Origin: Trinickia acidisoli
Lineage (GTDB): Bacteria > Pseudomonadota > Gammaproteobacteria > Burkholderiales > Burkholderiaceae
Assembly: GCF_017315725.1 (NCBI RefSeq)
Contig: NZ_JAFLRG010000001.1
Coordinates: 1,178,001-1,242,000, forward strand
Length of the DNA stretch: 64,000 nt
Direction of reading: 5' to 3'
Shown: positions 35,131 through 44,922 of the stretch, in pieces
Position numbering within the stretch: position 1 is the first letter of the stretch
Layout of the letters: each line of letters opens with the position of its first letter
The notes under the pieces: model-generated
Seen by the model: only the letters and a program-made list of their open reading frames with translations
Database searches by the model: none
Told to the model about the DNA's origin: nothing
Made by a program: the position numbers and the translations under genes

Positions 35131-36234
35131 TTCATTGCCCTCGACCTTGTACATCGTGACGGGGGCATTGAGCCAATCGCCGTTCTTGTCGAACTTTACG
35201 GTGCCGATCAGCGTTTCGAATGTACCATTTCGCAGTTCCAGAAGATAGCGTTGAGGATTACTTGAATTGGCCCTGTGCATCGCTTCCGCAATGATGGTCG
35301 TAGCTGCGTAATAAGCGGGTGCGTAAGCGTCCGGGGCCGCTCCGAAAGTCTTCTCGTAGCGTGAAGCAAACTCATTTCCACCGCTTAGGCTTTTGAGCGG
35401 CGTGCCTGATTGCGCGCAATAAGCACGCCCATCCAGAGCGCCGGCAGACAGCTTAGGCAATTCAACAGAACAGATTCCATCACCGCCGAGAATCGGAACC
35501 GAGAGCCCAATCTGTCGTGATTGGCGCCCAATCGCAGCCGCCTGAGCGTAGTAACCACCAAACAGGATTCCATCCGGGTGCGTGGCCTTGATTTTGGTCA
35601 GAATGGCGATAAAGTCGGTCGCCTGATCGTTCGTATACTCGCGCGTAGCGACCGTCGCGCCCAGCTTCTTGATGGTGCTAACAAAGATATCGGCCACCCC
35701 GGCCCCGTAAGCACTGCGATCGTCGACAACGGCGATGCGCTTCAGATGGAGTTCCTTTACTGCGAACTCGGCAACTCTTGCACCCATCAGCTCGTCATTG
35801 GCAGTCAGTCGAAATACGTAGGCGAAGCCTTGTTTCGTCAATGCGGGGTTAGTTGCGGAAGCCGTCACTTCTGGAATATGCGCAGCGTTATAAATCGCCG
35901 AGGCAGGAATGCTCACCCCTGAACTGTAGTGACCAAGAACCGCCTTGACACCCTCGTCTGCGAATTTTTGCGCAACAGCAACCCCGGTTTTCGGATCTCC
36001 TTGATCGTCTTGCGATTCCAGCATGAAAATAGCAGCGTTACCGTCTATCTTAAATTTTTTCTCATTAATATCGGCTACAGCTAGTTGAACACCCCGTTCG
36101 TCATCTTTGCCGTAGTTGGCTTGCTGGCCGGTCAACGGTCCCGCAACGGCTATTTTAATCTCTCCAGCTTTCGCGGCAGTCATTGCGAACATCGCGAACG
36201 TTACAATACAGAAAATATTCAACAAGCGATTCAT
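35113..36234 (-). CDS. Branched-chain-amino-acid-type ABC substrate-binding protein
   Basis: A 373-residue periplasmic protein with a signal peptide (residues 1-23, ending 'TAAKAG') and the LivJ/LivK fold: 'IKIAVAGPLTGQQANYGKDD', 'GVQLAVADINEKKFKIDGNA', 'GVKAVLGHYSSGVSIPASAI', 'TNDQATDFIAILTKIKATHP'. It would hand an amino acid or similar ligand to a Liv-type ABC permease. No permease or ATPase gene is adjacent, so it is an orphan component. Context points to the substrate of the nearby PLP enzyme. Confidence 0.9.
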   Translation of the reverse strand: MNRLLNIFCIVTFAMFAMTAAKAGEIKIAVAGPLTGQQANYGKDDERGVQLAVADINEKKFKIDGNAAIFMLESQDDQGDPKTGVAVAQKFADEGVKAVLGHYSSGVSIPASAIYNAAHIPEVTASATNPALTKQGFAYVFRLTANDELMGARVAEFAVKELHLKRIAVVDDRSAYGAGVADIFVSTIKKLGATVATREYTNDQATDFIAILTKIKATHPDGILFGGYYAQAAAIGRQSRQIGLSVPILGGDGICSVELPKLSAGALDGRAYCAQSGTPLKSLSGGNEFASRYEKTFGAAPDAYAPAYYAATTIIAEAMHRANSSNPQRYLLELRNGTFETLIGTVKFDKNGDWLNAPVTMYKVEGNELNALK

Positions 36235-36544
36235 TATGCACCCCAGTTATGTCGACTCGAGCTATCTTGCTGACAGGCGACAGCGACTCATTAGCTGACT
36301 AAGCCCATCAGCGATCGACGTTAACGCAATGCTTCGGTAAAAAATAACGATGAATCTCGATTGAGAGATATCGGCAATGTCGATGGGTGATGGCGTGTTT
36401 CGGGCGGGTACAGTCGCTGGGGAACGGCCTTGCGGAGCCGCGGGCGAGGTGCGGTCGTTCACCGATGACTTGATAGCCGGCTTTGGGGTGGATAAGCCGG
36501 TTACGCCATAGTGTTGCTTGAGATCAAGGAATTGCACGACCTTC
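36235..36544. other. Intergenic between binding protein and tRNA-Ser
   Basis: 310 bases at the tRNA 3' side. A 91-codon frame on the minus strand has no family resemblance and no good ribosome binding site. No integrase or repeat of the tRNA end was seen here. Confidence 0.45.
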
Positions 36545-36634
36545 TGGCGGAGGGCGTGGGATTCGAACCCACGAAGGCCGTAAAGCCTTGCCGGTTTTCA
36601 AGACCGGTGCATTCAACCGCTCTGCCAGCCCTCC
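36545..36634 (-). tRNA. tRNA-Ser(UGA)
   Basis: On the minus strand GGAGGGC pairs with GCCCTCC, followed by discriminator G and an encoded CCA. The anticodon loop CTTGAAA sits between CCGGT and ACCGG arms and gives anticodon UGA. A long variable arm and a GGTTCGAATCC T-loop are present, as expected of a type II serine tRNA of 90 bases. Confidence 0.95.
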
Positions 36635-36698
36635 GAGGAGCGCGATTGTAACCCGAAACGCGGCGCCGCCTGCGTTCGGGCGTGCATCGCCGCAACGA

Positions 36699-37910
36699 TC
36701 AGCCTTCCCGTTCGTTCAAGAATAGCGCTTGCAAATCGTTCAAGAAACGCTGCCCGAGCGGCGTCGGCGCGATCTTTTCATGCGTGCGCTCGATCAATCC
36801 GCGCCGCTCGGCCTCCTGCAGCGCGGGTTCGATCGACGTCATCGTGAGCCCCGTGCGCTCGACGAAACGATGCACGGGAAATCCTTCGACGAGCCGCAGC
36901 GCGTTGAGCATGAACTCGAACGGAAGATCGTGTGGCGAGACCTCGTGTTCTTCCTGTACCGGTGTGCCCGCACGCGCTTGCTCGATGAACGTCGCCGGAT
37001 GCTTGTAGCGCGCTTGCCGAACGATGCGATGCGCGAACGACAGTTTCGAATGCGCGCCGGCGCCGATGCCGAGATAGTCGCCGAAACGCCAGTAGTTCAA
37101 ATTGTGCTTGCACTGATGCTGCGCCTTTGCATAAGCCGAAACCTCGTATCGCTCGTAGCCGCCGGCAGCCGTGCGCTCGTGAATCCACTCCTGCATGTCG
37201 GCCGATGCGTCGTCGTCGGGCAGCGCCGGCGGGAACTTCGCGAACAGCGTATTGGGCTCGAGCGTCAGGTGATAGAGCGACAGATGGGGCGGCGCAAACG
37301 AGAGCGCCGTTTCGATGTCGGCGCGGCATTCGTCCAATGTTTGTCGCGGCAGCGCGAACATCAAATCGAGGTTGAAGTTCTCGAAATGGCGCGCCGCGAT
37401 TTCGACGGCTCGATGTGCGTCGCCCGAGTCGTGGATGCGCCCCAGCGCCTTCAAATGCGATTCGTTGAAGCTTTGAATGCCGACCGACAGCCGATTCACG
37501 CCGCTCGCGCGAAACTGCGCGAACTTCTCCGCTTCGAACGTGCCGGGGTTGGCCTCCATCGTGATTTCGGCATCGGCATCGAGCGGCAGCAGGGCGCGCA
37601 CGTCCGACAGCAGCCGGTCGAGCCCCATCGCCGATAGCAAGCTCGGCGTGCCGCCGCCGATGAATACGCTATGCACGTGCCGTCCCCAGACGAGCGGCAG
37701 CGCCTGTTCGAGATCGGCGCGCAACGCGTCGAGGTAGTCGTCTTCGGGAAAACGCTCACCTTTCCACTCGTGCGAGTTGAAGTCGCAATACGGACACTTG
37801 CGCACGCACCACGGAAAATGGACGTACAGCGCGAGCGGCGGCAGCGACGTGAGCCGGATGGCGCCGGGGGCGGTGAACGCCTGGACGACGCCTGCGCGAG
37901 TGCCGATCAT
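36699..37910 (-). CDS. hemW: Radical SAM haem chaperone HemW
   Basis: A 403-residue cytoplasmic radical SAM protein. The [4Fe-4S]-SAM cluster motif is Cys-x3-Cys-x2-Cys in 'HFPWCVRKCPYCDFNSH' (about 35-43), followed by 'SVFIGGGTPSLL', 'ITMEANPGTFE' and 'GVNRLSVGIQSFNESHLKAL', then the HemN-type C-terminal domain. The lack of the extra N-terminal cysteine (CNxxC in place of CPYCDF) separates HemW from true HemN oxidases; HemW binds haem for delivery to respiratory enzymes. Its ATG overlaps the rdgB stop (ATGA), so it is translationally coupled in rph-rdgB-hemW. Confidence 0.94.
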   Translation of the reverse strand: MIGTRAGVVQAFTAPGAIRLTSLPPLALYVHFPWCVRKCPYCDFNSHEWKGERFPEDDYLDALRADLEQALPLVWGRHVHSVFIGGGTPSLLSAMGLDRLLSDVRALLPLDADAEITMEANPGTFEAEKFAQFRASGVNRLSVGIQSFNESHLKALGRIHDSGDAHRAVEIAARHFENFNLDLMFALPRQTLDECRADIETALSFAPPHLSLYHLTLEPNTLFAKFPPALPDDDASADMQEWIHERTAAGGYERYEVSAYAKAQHQCKHNLNYWRFGDYLGIGAGAHSKLSFAHRIVRQARYKHPATFIEQARAGTPVQEEHEVSPHDLPFEFMLNALRLVEGFPVHRFVERTGLTMTSIEPALQEAERRGLIERTHEKIAPTPLGQRFLNDLQALFLNEREG

Positions 37911-38593
37911 CGTTCCTCCTTCAGCCGAGCCAGCAATGCGGCGAGCGCAATGGCACGGTGGCTGCGTGCATTCTTGATCGCGGGGTCGAGTTCCGCCGCG
38001 GTCGAGTTCAGCTCGGGCACGAGGAAGTATGGGTCGTAGCCGAAACCGTTCGCGCCGCGCGGGGCATCCAGAATCTCGCCGTACCAGCGGCCTTCGGCGA
38101 TGAGCGGCTCGGGATCGTCGGCGTGCCGTACGAGCACGAGCACGCAGTAGTAGTAGCCGCGCCGATCGTCCATGCCGCGTAGACGATCGACGAGATGCGC
38201 GTTGTTCGCCGCGTCGCTTTTTTCTCCGCCGGCCCGCTGCGCGTAGCGCGCGGAATAAACGCCGGGTTCGCCGCCGAGTGCGCGCACGCAGAGCCCCGAG
38301 TCGTCGGCGAGCGCGGGCAAACCCGTCAGGCGCGATGCATGGCGGGCTTTTGCGAGTGCGTTTTCGACGAACGTCGGGTGCGGCTCTGGCGCTTCGGGAA
38401 CGCCAAGCTCACCCTGGGCGACGAGTGCAATGCCTGCCGCCCCGAGCAACGATGCGAACTCACGCAGCTTGCCGGCGTTGTTCGACGCAAGCACGACGCG
38501 CGCGAGCGGCGCGCCGGCCCTCGACGAATCGCCACCCGCATGCGCAGCAGGGGACGCATCGCGGCGCACGCCGGCACCGGCTGCCTCACTCAT
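37907..38593 (-). CDS. rdgB: XTP/dITP diphosphatase (RdgB/HAM1)
   Basis: A 228-residue house-cleaning pyrophosphatase that removes dITP, XTP and ITP. '[18 protein letters not shown]' is the nucleotide-binding start, then '[20 protein letters not shown]', '[20 protein letters not shown]' and '[20 protein letters not shown]'. An N-terminal extension of about 30 residues precedes the domain. The start at 38593 overlaps the end of rph by eight bases. It is the middle gene of the rph-rdgB-hemW operon. Confidence 0.95.
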   Translation of the reverse strand: MSEAAGAGVRRDASPAAHAGGDSSRAGAPLARVVLASNNAGKLREFASLLGAAGIALVAQGELGVPEAPEPHPTFVENALAKARHASRLTGLPALADDSGLCVRALGGEPGVYSARYAQRAGGEKSDAANNAHLVDRLRGMDDRRGYYYCVLVLVRHADDPEPLIAEGRWYGEILDAPRGANGFGYDPYFLVPELNSTAAELDPAIKNARSHRAIALAALLARLKEER

Positions 38594-39353
38594 CGCCCAC
38601 TCCCAGCGCCGCGTTTTGCGTGTTTCCCCCGAGCGCCGTCTTTTGCAAGTCGACGAGCGTGCGAATGCCCTGTTGTGCAAGGTCGAGCAACGCGTTCATT
38701 TCGTTGCGCGAGAACGGTACGCCTTCGGCCGTCCCTTGCACTTCGACGAAGCCGCCTTCGCCCGTCATGACGACGTTCATGTCGGTGTCGCAGCGCGAAT
38801 CCTCAGCGTAGTCGAGATCGAGCAGGGGTACGCCTTCGTAGACACCGACGGAAATTGCCGCGACGTAATCGGTGATCGGAGACGCCTCGATGCGGCCGGC
38901 GGCGATTAGCTTCGAGACGGCATCGTGCGCGGCGACGAACGCACCCGTGATGCTCGCCGTGCGCGTGCCGCCGTCGGCCTGGATCACGTCGCAGTCGATG
39001 TGCAGCGTGCGCGGCCCGAGCCGCTCGAGATCGAAGACGGCGCGCAGCGCGCGGCCGATGAGCCGCTGTATTTCCTGCGTGCGGCCTGTCTGCTTGCCGC
39101 GCGCGGCTTCGCGATCGCTGCGCGTGTGCGTGGCGCGCGGCAGCATGCCGTATTCGGCCGTGAGCCAGCCTTGGTTGCGCTCGCGCAGGAACTCGGGCAC
39201 GCGTTCGGCGACGCTCGCGGTGCAGATGACTTTCGTATCGCCGAATTCGACGAGCACCGAGCCTTCGGCATGCTTCGTGTAGTGGCGCGTGATGCGCACG
39301 TCGCGCAGGGCGTTGGCGGCGCGCCCGCTCGGGCGTTGGACGGTGTCGGTCAT
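38586..39353 (-). CDS. rph: Ribonuclease PH
   Basis: A 255-residue phosphorolytic 3'-5' exoribonuclease that trims tRNA 3' ends. Motifs are '[20 protein letters not shown]', '[20 protein letters not shown]', '[20 protein letters not shown]', '[20 protein letters not shown]', and the last strand '[20 protein letters not shown]'. The chosen ATG at 39353 gives the usual length; an ATG nine bases upstream is possible. First gene of rph-rdgB-hemW, divergent from yicC. Confidence 0.96.
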   Translation of the reverse strand: MTDTVQRPSGRAANALRDVRITRHYTKHAEGSVLVEFGDTKVICTASVAERVPEFLRERNQGWLTAEYGMLPRATHTRSDREAARGKQTGRTQEIQRLIGRALRAVFDLERLGPRTLHIDCDVIQADGGTRTASITGAFVAAHDAVSKLIAAGRIEASPITDYVAAISVGVYEGVPLLDLDYAEDSRCDTDMNVVMTGEGGFVEVQGTAEGVPFSRNEMNALLDLAQQGIRTLVDLQKTALGGNTQNAALGVGDE

Positions 39354-39559
39354 GGTTGGCATGGGAAGCGGCCTCGGCCGCGACGAAGGAGGGGAAAACG
39401 CAATTTTACCGTTCCCGGCGACGGCGCATGCGTCGTGCCTCACGCGCCGGGCCTGCGCCGTAAAAATGGGATAATGCGCGTTCAACGCTTTCGCGCCGGC
39501 TCGACGCGCGAAGCGGCTCGAACAACCGGCCGGCAACGGCCACCATCGCGAGACGGACG

Positions 39560-40483
39560 ATGATTTACAGCATGACAGGCTACGCGAGCGCGACGCGCGA
39601 ACTCGCGGCCGCAGGCGGTACCGGAGCCATGAGCGTATCGGTCGAACTGCGCACCGTGAATTCGCGTTTTCTCGATCTGAACTTCCGTATGCCCGAGGAG
39701 GCGCGCACGTGCGAGCCGGCGCTGCGCGAAATATTGATGACGAAGCTCTCGCGCGGCAAGGTCGACATCCGCGTGAACTTCCAGCGCAGCGAGCAGACGG
39801 CGACGATCGGCTCGCTCAATCGCGACGCGCTGGCCCAACTGTCCGTGCTCGAGCGCGCGGTGCTCGACGCATTTCCGGGCAGCGAGCGCATGCGCACGGG
39901 CGAGATCTTGCGTTGGCCGGGCGTGCTGGCCGAAACCAATGTGTCGCCCGATACGCTGCGCGACGCGGTGCTCGCGTGCGGCAAGCAGGCGATCACGGAG
40001 TTGGCCGACGTGCGCGCGCGCGAAGGCGCGCAACTGGCGGCGATGCTGATCGGCAACGTCACCGAAATGGAAGCGATCGTCGCACGCATCACGCCGCTCG
40101 TGCCCGAACTCATCGCGAAGCATCAGCAAAAAATCGTCGAGCGTTTGCAGGAAGCGCTTGGTATCGCGGCGCCCGATGCGGCGGCGACGATCGTCTCGCG
40201 CGAGGAGATCGCCGAGCGGATTCGCCAGGAAGTGACGATGTACGGCATTCGCATCGACATCGCCGAAGAGTTGTCGCGGCTGTCCGCGCATTTGAACGAG
40301 ACGCGTCACGTGATAGAGAAGGGCGGCAAGGTCGGCAAGCGCCTCGACTTCATGATGCAGGAACTCAATCGCGAAGCGAACACGCTCGGCTCGAAAGCCG
40401 CGGCCAAGGAACTTGCCGATTCGTCGATGACGCTCAAGCTGCTCATCGAGCAGATGCGCGAGCAAGTGCAGAACCTGGAGTAA
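39560..40483 (+). CDS. yicC: YicC-family endoribonuclease-like protein
   Basis: A 307-residue protein beginning '[14 protein letters not shown]', the family signature, with '[20 protein letters not shown]' and the C-terminal DUF1732 part '[20 protein letters not shown]', '[20 protein letters not shown]'. YicC proteins are endoribonucleases linked to RNA turnover and stress. It lies eight bases before gmk, and the yicC-gmk-rpoZ-spoT order is conserved in Burkholderiales. Confidence 0.94.
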   Translation: MIYSMTGYASATRELAAAGGTGAMSVSVELRTVNSRFLDLNFRMPEEARTCEPALREILMTKLSRGKVDIRVNFQRSEQTATIGSLNRDALAQLSVLERAVLDAFPGSERMRTGEILRWPGVLAETNVSPDTLRDAVLACGKQAITELADVRAREGAQLAAMLIGNVTEMEAIVARITPLVPELIAKHQQKIVERLQEALGIAAPDAAATIVSREEIAERIRQEVTMYGIRIDIAEELSRLSAHLNETRHVIEKGGKVGKRLDFMMQELNREANTLGSKAAAKELADSSMTLKLLIEQMREQVQNLE

Positions 40484-40491
40484 GAGCAACC

Positions 40492-41187
40492 ATGACCGAG
40501 TCCACGCGCGAATCGAACGCGGCGCGTCATGCGCCGCACAACCCGTACGCCGGCGCCTATCCCGGCAATCTGTTCATGGTCGTCGCGCCTTCGGGCGCGG
40601 GCAAGTCGACGCTCGTCAATGCATTGCTCGCGCGCGATCCGGCCATCCGTCTGTCGATTTCGTACACGACGCGCAAGCCGCGCCCGGGCGAGCAGGACGG
40701 TCAGCATTACCACTTCACGACCGTCGACGATTTCCTCGGGCGCCACGGCCAAGGCGAATTCCTCGAGAGCGCGGAGGTGCACGGCAATTACTACGCCACG
40801 TCGCGCGTGTGGATCGAAGAGCAGATGAAGAGCGGCCACGACGTGCTGCTCGAGATCGATTGGCAGGGCGCGCAGCAAGTGAAGAAGCGCTTTCGCAACG
40901 CGGTGGAAATCTTCATTCTGCCGCCGTCGCTCGCGGCGCTGGAGGACCGTTTGAAAAAGCGTGGGCAGGACGAGCCGAACGTCATCACGCGCCGCCTGCT
41001 CGCGGCCGGCAGCGAGATCGCGCACGCGGCCGAATCGGAATACGTCATCATCAACGAGCACTTCGAGCGCGCGCTGGCCGAGCTGCAATGCGTCGTCGAT
41101 GCGACGCGTCTGCGCTTCGCATCGCAATACGCGCGCCACACCGAGCTTTTCGTCGAACTAGGCATTCATCTGCCGCACGCCGAGTGA
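40492..41187 (+). CDS. gmk: Guanylate kinase
   Basis: A 231-residue enzyme that phosphorylates GMP to GDP. The P-loop is '[17 protein letters not shown]' (about 33), the GMP-binding part '[20 protein letters not shown]', and the lid '[20 protein letters not shown]'. An N-terminal extension of about 25 residues before the core is typical of the genus group. It is followed by rpoZ and spoT, which places GTP supply beside (p)ppGpp synthesis. Confidence 0.96.
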   Translation: MTESTRESNAARHAPHNPYAGAYPGNLFMVVAPSGAGKSTLVNALLARDPAIRLSISYTTRKPRPGEQDGQHYHFTTVDDFLGRHGQGEFLESAEVHGNYYATSRVWIEEQMKSGHDVLLEIDWQGAQQVKKRFRNAVEIFILPPSLAALEDRLKKRGQDEPNVITRRLLAAGSEIAHAAESEYVIINEHFERALAELQCVVDATRLRFASQYARHTELFVELGIHLPHAE

Positions 41188-41247
41188 AGGCGAGTGCTTG
41201 CGCACATAAGGTAGAATGAGCAACATATTGAGAAGGAATTTCGAAAC

Positions 41248-41451
41248 ATGGCCCGCATTACCGTCGAAGACTGCCTGAAGCAAATCCCGAATCGTTTCGA
41301 GTTGGCGCTCGCCGCGACGTATCGTGCACGTCAGCTCGCGCAAGGCCACACGCCGAAGATCGAAAGCCGCGACAAACCCACCGTCATCGCGCTGCGCGAG
41401 ATCGCGGCGGGGCAAGTCGGTCTCGAGATGCTGAAGAAGGTCCCCGTCTAA
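41248..41451 (+). CDS. rpoZ: RNA polymerase omega subunit
   Basis: A 67-residue protein: '[20 protein letters not shown]' then '[20 protein letters not shown]' and '[19 protein letters not shown]', standard omega. It assists beta' folding and forms part of the ppGpp site of RNA polymerase. AGAAGGA precedes the ATG. It lies between gmk and spoT as in E. coli. Confidence 0.97.
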   Translation: MARITVEDCLKQIPNRFELALAATYRARQLAQGHTPKIESRDKPTVIALREIAAGQVGLEMLKKVPV

Positions 41452-41555
41452 ACCGTTGGACGCGCTAGACGCATCGCGCGTCTAGCGTGCCTAGCGCCCA
41501 TCGCAGCCATGCCAGTTCGCGCATAGCCCGCATAGCGATCGATACGGAGGCGAAA

Positions 41556-43949
41556 ATGAGCGCTACCCCATCGTCCGCCTCCGCTTCCACCGACGCCGTG
41601 CACCTCGAGCACGAGCAAGACGTCGAAGCGCCCGGCCCGGCGCGCAAATACATCGACGCGGTCCTCGAACAATCGTTTCGCCACCTGTTCGGGCCGACTG
41701 CCACTCCGGAACAGCCTCGCAAGCACGACGTCGTTTCGATCGCGAAACTGACGTCGATGCTCGCCGGCTATCTGACCGCCGAAGAGATCAAAGCGGTCAA
41801 GGCCGCATTCCATTTCAGCGACGAAGCGCATCTCGGCCAATATCGCCACAGCGGCGAGCCCTACATCACGCATCCTGTCGCCGTCGCGGAAACGTGCGCG
41901 GGCTGGAAGCTCGATGCGCAGTCGATCATGGCGGCGCTGCTGCACGACGTCATGGAAGACCAGGGCGTCACGAAGACGGAACTCGCCGAGCGGTTCGGCC
42001 CGAAGGTGGCCGAACTCGTCGACGGTTTGTCGAAGCTCGACAAAATGGAGTTCCGCAACCGCGAGGAAGCGCAGGCGGAAAACTTCCGCAAGATGCTGCT
42101 CGCGATGGCGCGCGACGTGCGCGTGATCCTCGTCAAGCTGGCCGATCGGCTGCACAACATGCGCACGCTCGGCGCGGTGCCGCCGGAGAAACGCCGGCGC
42201 GTGGCGCGCGAAACGCTCGATATCTATGCGCCGATCGCGCACCGCCTTGGTCTGAACAATACCTATCGCGAGCTGCAGGACCTGAGCTTCGCGAATTTCA
42301 ATCCGCATCGCTACGCCACCCTTGAAAAAGCCGTGAAGGCGGCGCGGGGCAACCGGCGCGAAGTGGTCAGCAAGATCCTCGAATCGGTGCAGCGCGAGAT
42401 CGCCGACGCGCAGATCGAAGCCGAGGTGACGGGCCGCGAGAAGACGATTTTCAGCATCTACAAGAAGATGCGCGATAAGCAGTTGTCGTTCTCGCAGGTG
42501 CTCGACGTCTATGGCTTTCGCGTCGTCGTCGGCAGCGCGCTCGAATGCTACACGTGCATTGGCGTGCTGCATGCGCTTTACAAGCCGGTGCCCGGCAAAT
42601 TCAAGGACTACATCGCGATTCCGAAGGTCAACGGCTATCAATCGTTGCATACGACGCTGGTCGGTCCGTTCGGCGCGCCGATCGAATTTCAGGTGCGTAC
42701 GCGCAAGATGCACGAAATCGCCGAGGCCGGCGTAGCGGCCCATTGGCTCTACAAGAACGGCAGCGCGGATCTGAATGACGTGCAAAAGCGCGCGCATCAG
42801 TGGCTCAAATCGCTGCTCGACATTCAAAGCGAAGCCGGGGATTCGAGCGAGTTCCTCGAACACGTGAAGTTCGATCTGTTCCCGGACGCGGTCTACGTCT
42901 TTACGCCGAAGTCGAAGATCATGGCGTTGCCGCGCGGCTCCACGGCGCTCGATTTCGCCTACTCGATCCATAGCGACCTCGGCAATCAATGCGTGGCCGT
43001 CAAGATCAACAACGAGTTGCTGCCGTTGCGCACCGAGCTCAAGAGCGGCGACATCGTCGAGGTGATCACGGCGCCCTACTCGAAGCCGAATCCGGCATGG
43101 CTCGGCTTCGTGCGCACGGGCAAGGCGCGCTCGGCCATTCGTCACTATCTGAAGACGATGCGGCTGAACGAGTCGGTCCAACTCGGCGAGCGCCTCGTCG
43201 ACCAGAGCTTGAAGGGATACGGGCTAGCGCTCGCCGAAATCGAGCCGGAAGTGTGGGACAAGCTCGTGCAATGGACGGGCAACAAGAACCGTCAGGAGAT
43301 CTTTGCGGATATCGGGCTTGGACGGCGCGTGGCCGCCGTCATGGCCAAGCGCATCGAGGTGCTCGTCAGTGGCCGCGACGCCGACGATGAGCACGGGCGC
43401 GCCGAGCATGCGAGCCATGCGCCGGCGCCGCATGCGCCGCCAGTCGTCATCACGGGCACCGAGGGCATGTCGGTGCAATTGTCGGCCTGCTGTCGACCGA
43501 TTCCCGGCGACGACATCATGGGCTATATCGGCATCGGCCTTGGCATGGCCATCCACACCACGGATTGCCGCGTCGCGCAGCGCATTCACCGGCGCGACCC
43601 GGGCCGCTGGATCGACGTGGCGTGGGCGCCGCAGCCCGGGCGCTTGTTCGACGTCGCCGTGAAGGTGCTCGTGCGCAACGTGAAGGGGGTGTTTGCCCGC
43701 GTGGCGGCCGATATCACGTCGGCCGACGCGAACATCGTTCATATCGCGATGGATGAAGATTTGTCGCAAGAGTCGACAGTCTTGCGGTTCGTGATACAGG
43801 TCAGCGACCGCGTTCATCTGGCGAACGTCATGCGGCGCGTCAGGACGAATCCCGACGTCATGCGGATTGCGCGGGAGCGCCCGAGCGAGGAAGGGCATCA
43901 TCGCCATGACGGCGGGATGCGAATCGAGCGCGAGCGCGGTGATTATTGA
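41556..43949 (+). CDS. spoT: Bifunctional (p)ppGpp synthetase/hydrolase
   Basis: A 797-residue Rel/Spo homologue. The hydrolase HD domain has 'YITHPVAVAETCAGWKLDAQ', 'ALLHDVMEDQGVTK' and 'KLADRLHNMRTLGAVPPEKR'. The synthetase has 'VLDVYGFRVVVGSALECYTC' and 'DYIAIPKVNGYQSLHTTLVG'. The TGS domain is 'VYVFTPKSKIMALPRGSTAL', and a C-terminal ACT domain follows a CC/HT-type motif ('LSACCRPIPGDDIMGYI'). Hydrolase and synthetase signatures are both intact. An Ala/His-rich linker lies near residue 612-630. GGAGG precedes the ATG at 41556. It follows rpoZ. Confidence 0.95.
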   Translation: MSATPSSASASTDAVHLEHEQDVEAPGPARKYIDAVLEQSFRHLFGPTATPEQPRKHDVVSIAKLTSMLAGYLTAEEIKAVKAAFHFSDEAHLGQYRHSGEPYITHPVAVAETCAGWKLDAQSIMAALLHDVMEDQGVTKTELAERFGPKVAELVDGLSKLDKMEFRNREEAQAENFRKMLLAMARDVRVILVKLADRLHNMRTLGAVPPEKRRRVARETLDIYAPIAHRLGLNNTYRELQDLSFANFNPHRYATLEKAVKAARGNRREVVSKILESVQREIADAQIEAEVTGREKTIFSIYKKMRDKQLSFSQVLDVYGFRVVVGSALECYTCIGVLHALYKPVPGKFKDYIAIPKVNGYQSLHTTLVGPFGAPIEFQVRTRKMHEIAEAGVAAHWLYKNGSADLNDVQKRAHQWLKSLLDIQSEAGDSSEFLEHVKFDLFPDAVYVFTPKSKIMALPRGSTALDFAYSIHSDLGNQCVAVKINNELLPLRTELKSGDIVEVITAPYSKPNPAWLGFVRTGKARSAIRHYLKTMRLNESVQLGERLVDQSLKGYGLALAEIEPEVWDKLVQWTGNKNRQEIFADIGLGRRVAAVMAKRIEVLVSGRDADDEHGRAEHASHAPAPHAPPVVITGTEGMSVQLSACCRPIPGDDIMGYIGIGLGMAIHTTDCRVAQRIHRRDPGRWIDVAWAPQPGRLFDVAVKVLVRNVKGVFARVAADITSADANIVHIAMDEDLSQESTVLRFVIQVSDRVHLANVMRRVRTNPDVMRIARERPSEEGHHRHDGGMRIERERGDY

Positions 43950-43989
43950 GTCTGGGGTGCTGTAAAGGGCCTCGGAGGCTCGTGCGCCG

Positions 43990-44023
43990 CAAAAACAAAG
44001 GGCCTTCCGTGTGGAAGGCCCTT
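43990..44023 (-). terminator. Terminator of tRNA-Arg
   Basis: AAGGGCCTTCC-N4-GGAAGGCCCTT is a perfect 11-bp stem (43998-44023). On the minus strand it is followed by TTTGTTTTT, so it ends the tRNA-Arg transcript. It may also slow spoT read-through in the other direction. Confidence 0.85.
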
Positions 44024-44029
44024 CATAGG

Positions 44030-44106
44030 TGGCGCGGCTGGCAGGATTCGAACCCACGACCCCTTGGTTCGTAGCCAAGTACTCTATCCAACTGAGCTAC
44101 AGCCGC
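44030..44106 (-). tRNA. tRNA-Arg(ACG)
   Basis: On the minus strand GCGGCTG pairs with CAGCCGC, followed by discriminator G and encoded CCA, 77 bases. The anticodon loop CTACGAA between TTGG and CCAA gives ACG (wobble base modified to inosine). GTGGGTTCGAATCC is the T arm. Confidence 0.95.
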
Positions 44107-44233
44107 ACGCAGAAGCGAAATTATAGCAAAGTTCCGAGAAAAGGGAAGATGTTGGGTCCGCTTTCTTCAATCTTTCTGGCGGCGGGCCTGATCGTGTACG
44201 CTTGAAGATTGACCGCACGTAGCGATTCGCACC

Positions 44234-44794
44234 ATGAATAAGGCATTTGTCAAAGAGTCGAGTGACGGCGACGACGACGATCTCGACGTCGCTCAACCGG
44301 AAGTACCGGCCGGAGCCAAGAACTATATGACGCCGGCGGGCCACCAGCGCATGCGCGCCGAGTTGCTCCATCTGATCGACGACGAGCGTCCCGACGTCGT
44401 CAAGCTTGTCTCGTGGGCCGCGTCGAATGGCGACCGCTCGGAGAACGGCGATTACATCTATGGGAAGCGCCGTTTGCGCGAGATCGATCGGCGGATTCGG
44501 TTTCTGACCAAACGGCTCGACTTGGCCGAGGTCGTCGACGCCAGCAAGCAGGAGAACGTCGATCAGGTGTTCTTCGGCGCGAGTGTCGACTACGCCACTG
44601 AGGACGGCGAGACGCATACGGTGACGATCGTCGGCGTGGATGAAGTCGACCTCGATCACGGCCATGTGAGCTGGATCTCGCCTGTTGCGCGGGCGCTGCT
44701 TAAAGCGCGCATCGGCGACACCGTCACGCTGCACACGCCCGCGGGGCCCGAGCAAATCGACGTGCTCGACGTGCGGTATCCGGCCGGAGCCTGA
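44234..44794 (+). CDS. greB: Transcription elongation factor GreB
   Basis: A 186-residue RNA polymerase cleavage factor. The N-terminal coiled coil includes 'YMTPAGHQRMRAELLHLIDD', 'WAASNGDRSENGDYIYGKRR' (acidic tip DRSENGDY) and 'LREIDRRIRFLTKRLDLAEV'; the C-terminal FKBP-like domain begins 'VFFGASVDYATEDGETHTVT'. 'YGKRRLREIDRR' marks GreB rather than GreA. An acidic N-terminal extension of about 25 residues is present. Alone between tRNA-Arg and a porin. Confidence 0.93.
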   Translation: MNKAFVKESSDGDDDDLDVAQPEVPAGAKNYMTPAGHQRMRAELLHLIDDERPDVVKLVSWAASNGDRSENGDYIYGKRRLREIDRRIRFLTKRLDLAEVVDASKQENVDQVFFGASVDYATEDGETHTVTIVGVDEVDLDHGHVSWISPVARALLKARIGDTVTLHTPAGPEQIDVLDVRYPAGA

Positions 44795-44865
44795 ATCGTT
44801 CGGTCGTTCCGCGCACCGCCTGCGCGGACGGTTCGCGTTGCTCGGTTGCCGCACCGCCGCACGCA

Positions 44866-44889
44866 TAAAAAGCGCCGCGAGTGCGGCGC
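44866..44889 (-). terminator. Porin terminator
   Basis: GCGCCGC-GAGT-GCGGCGC (44872-44889) lies 34 bases after the minus-strand porin stop and is followed on that strand by TTTTT. Confidence 0.8.
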
Positions 44890-44922
44890 CTTCGTCATGC
44901 ATTGACGCGGATGCGAGGCCGT

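Noticed and set aside
36262..36537. A 91-codon minus-strand frame between tRNA-Ser and the binding-protein gene
   Set aside because: No ribosome binding site and a composition without domain-like segments.
41448..43181. A 577-codon open frame antisense to spoT
   Set aside because: It lies wholly inside a clear (p)ppGpp synthetase gene and has the His/Arg/Glu-rich look of a GC-rich antisense frame.
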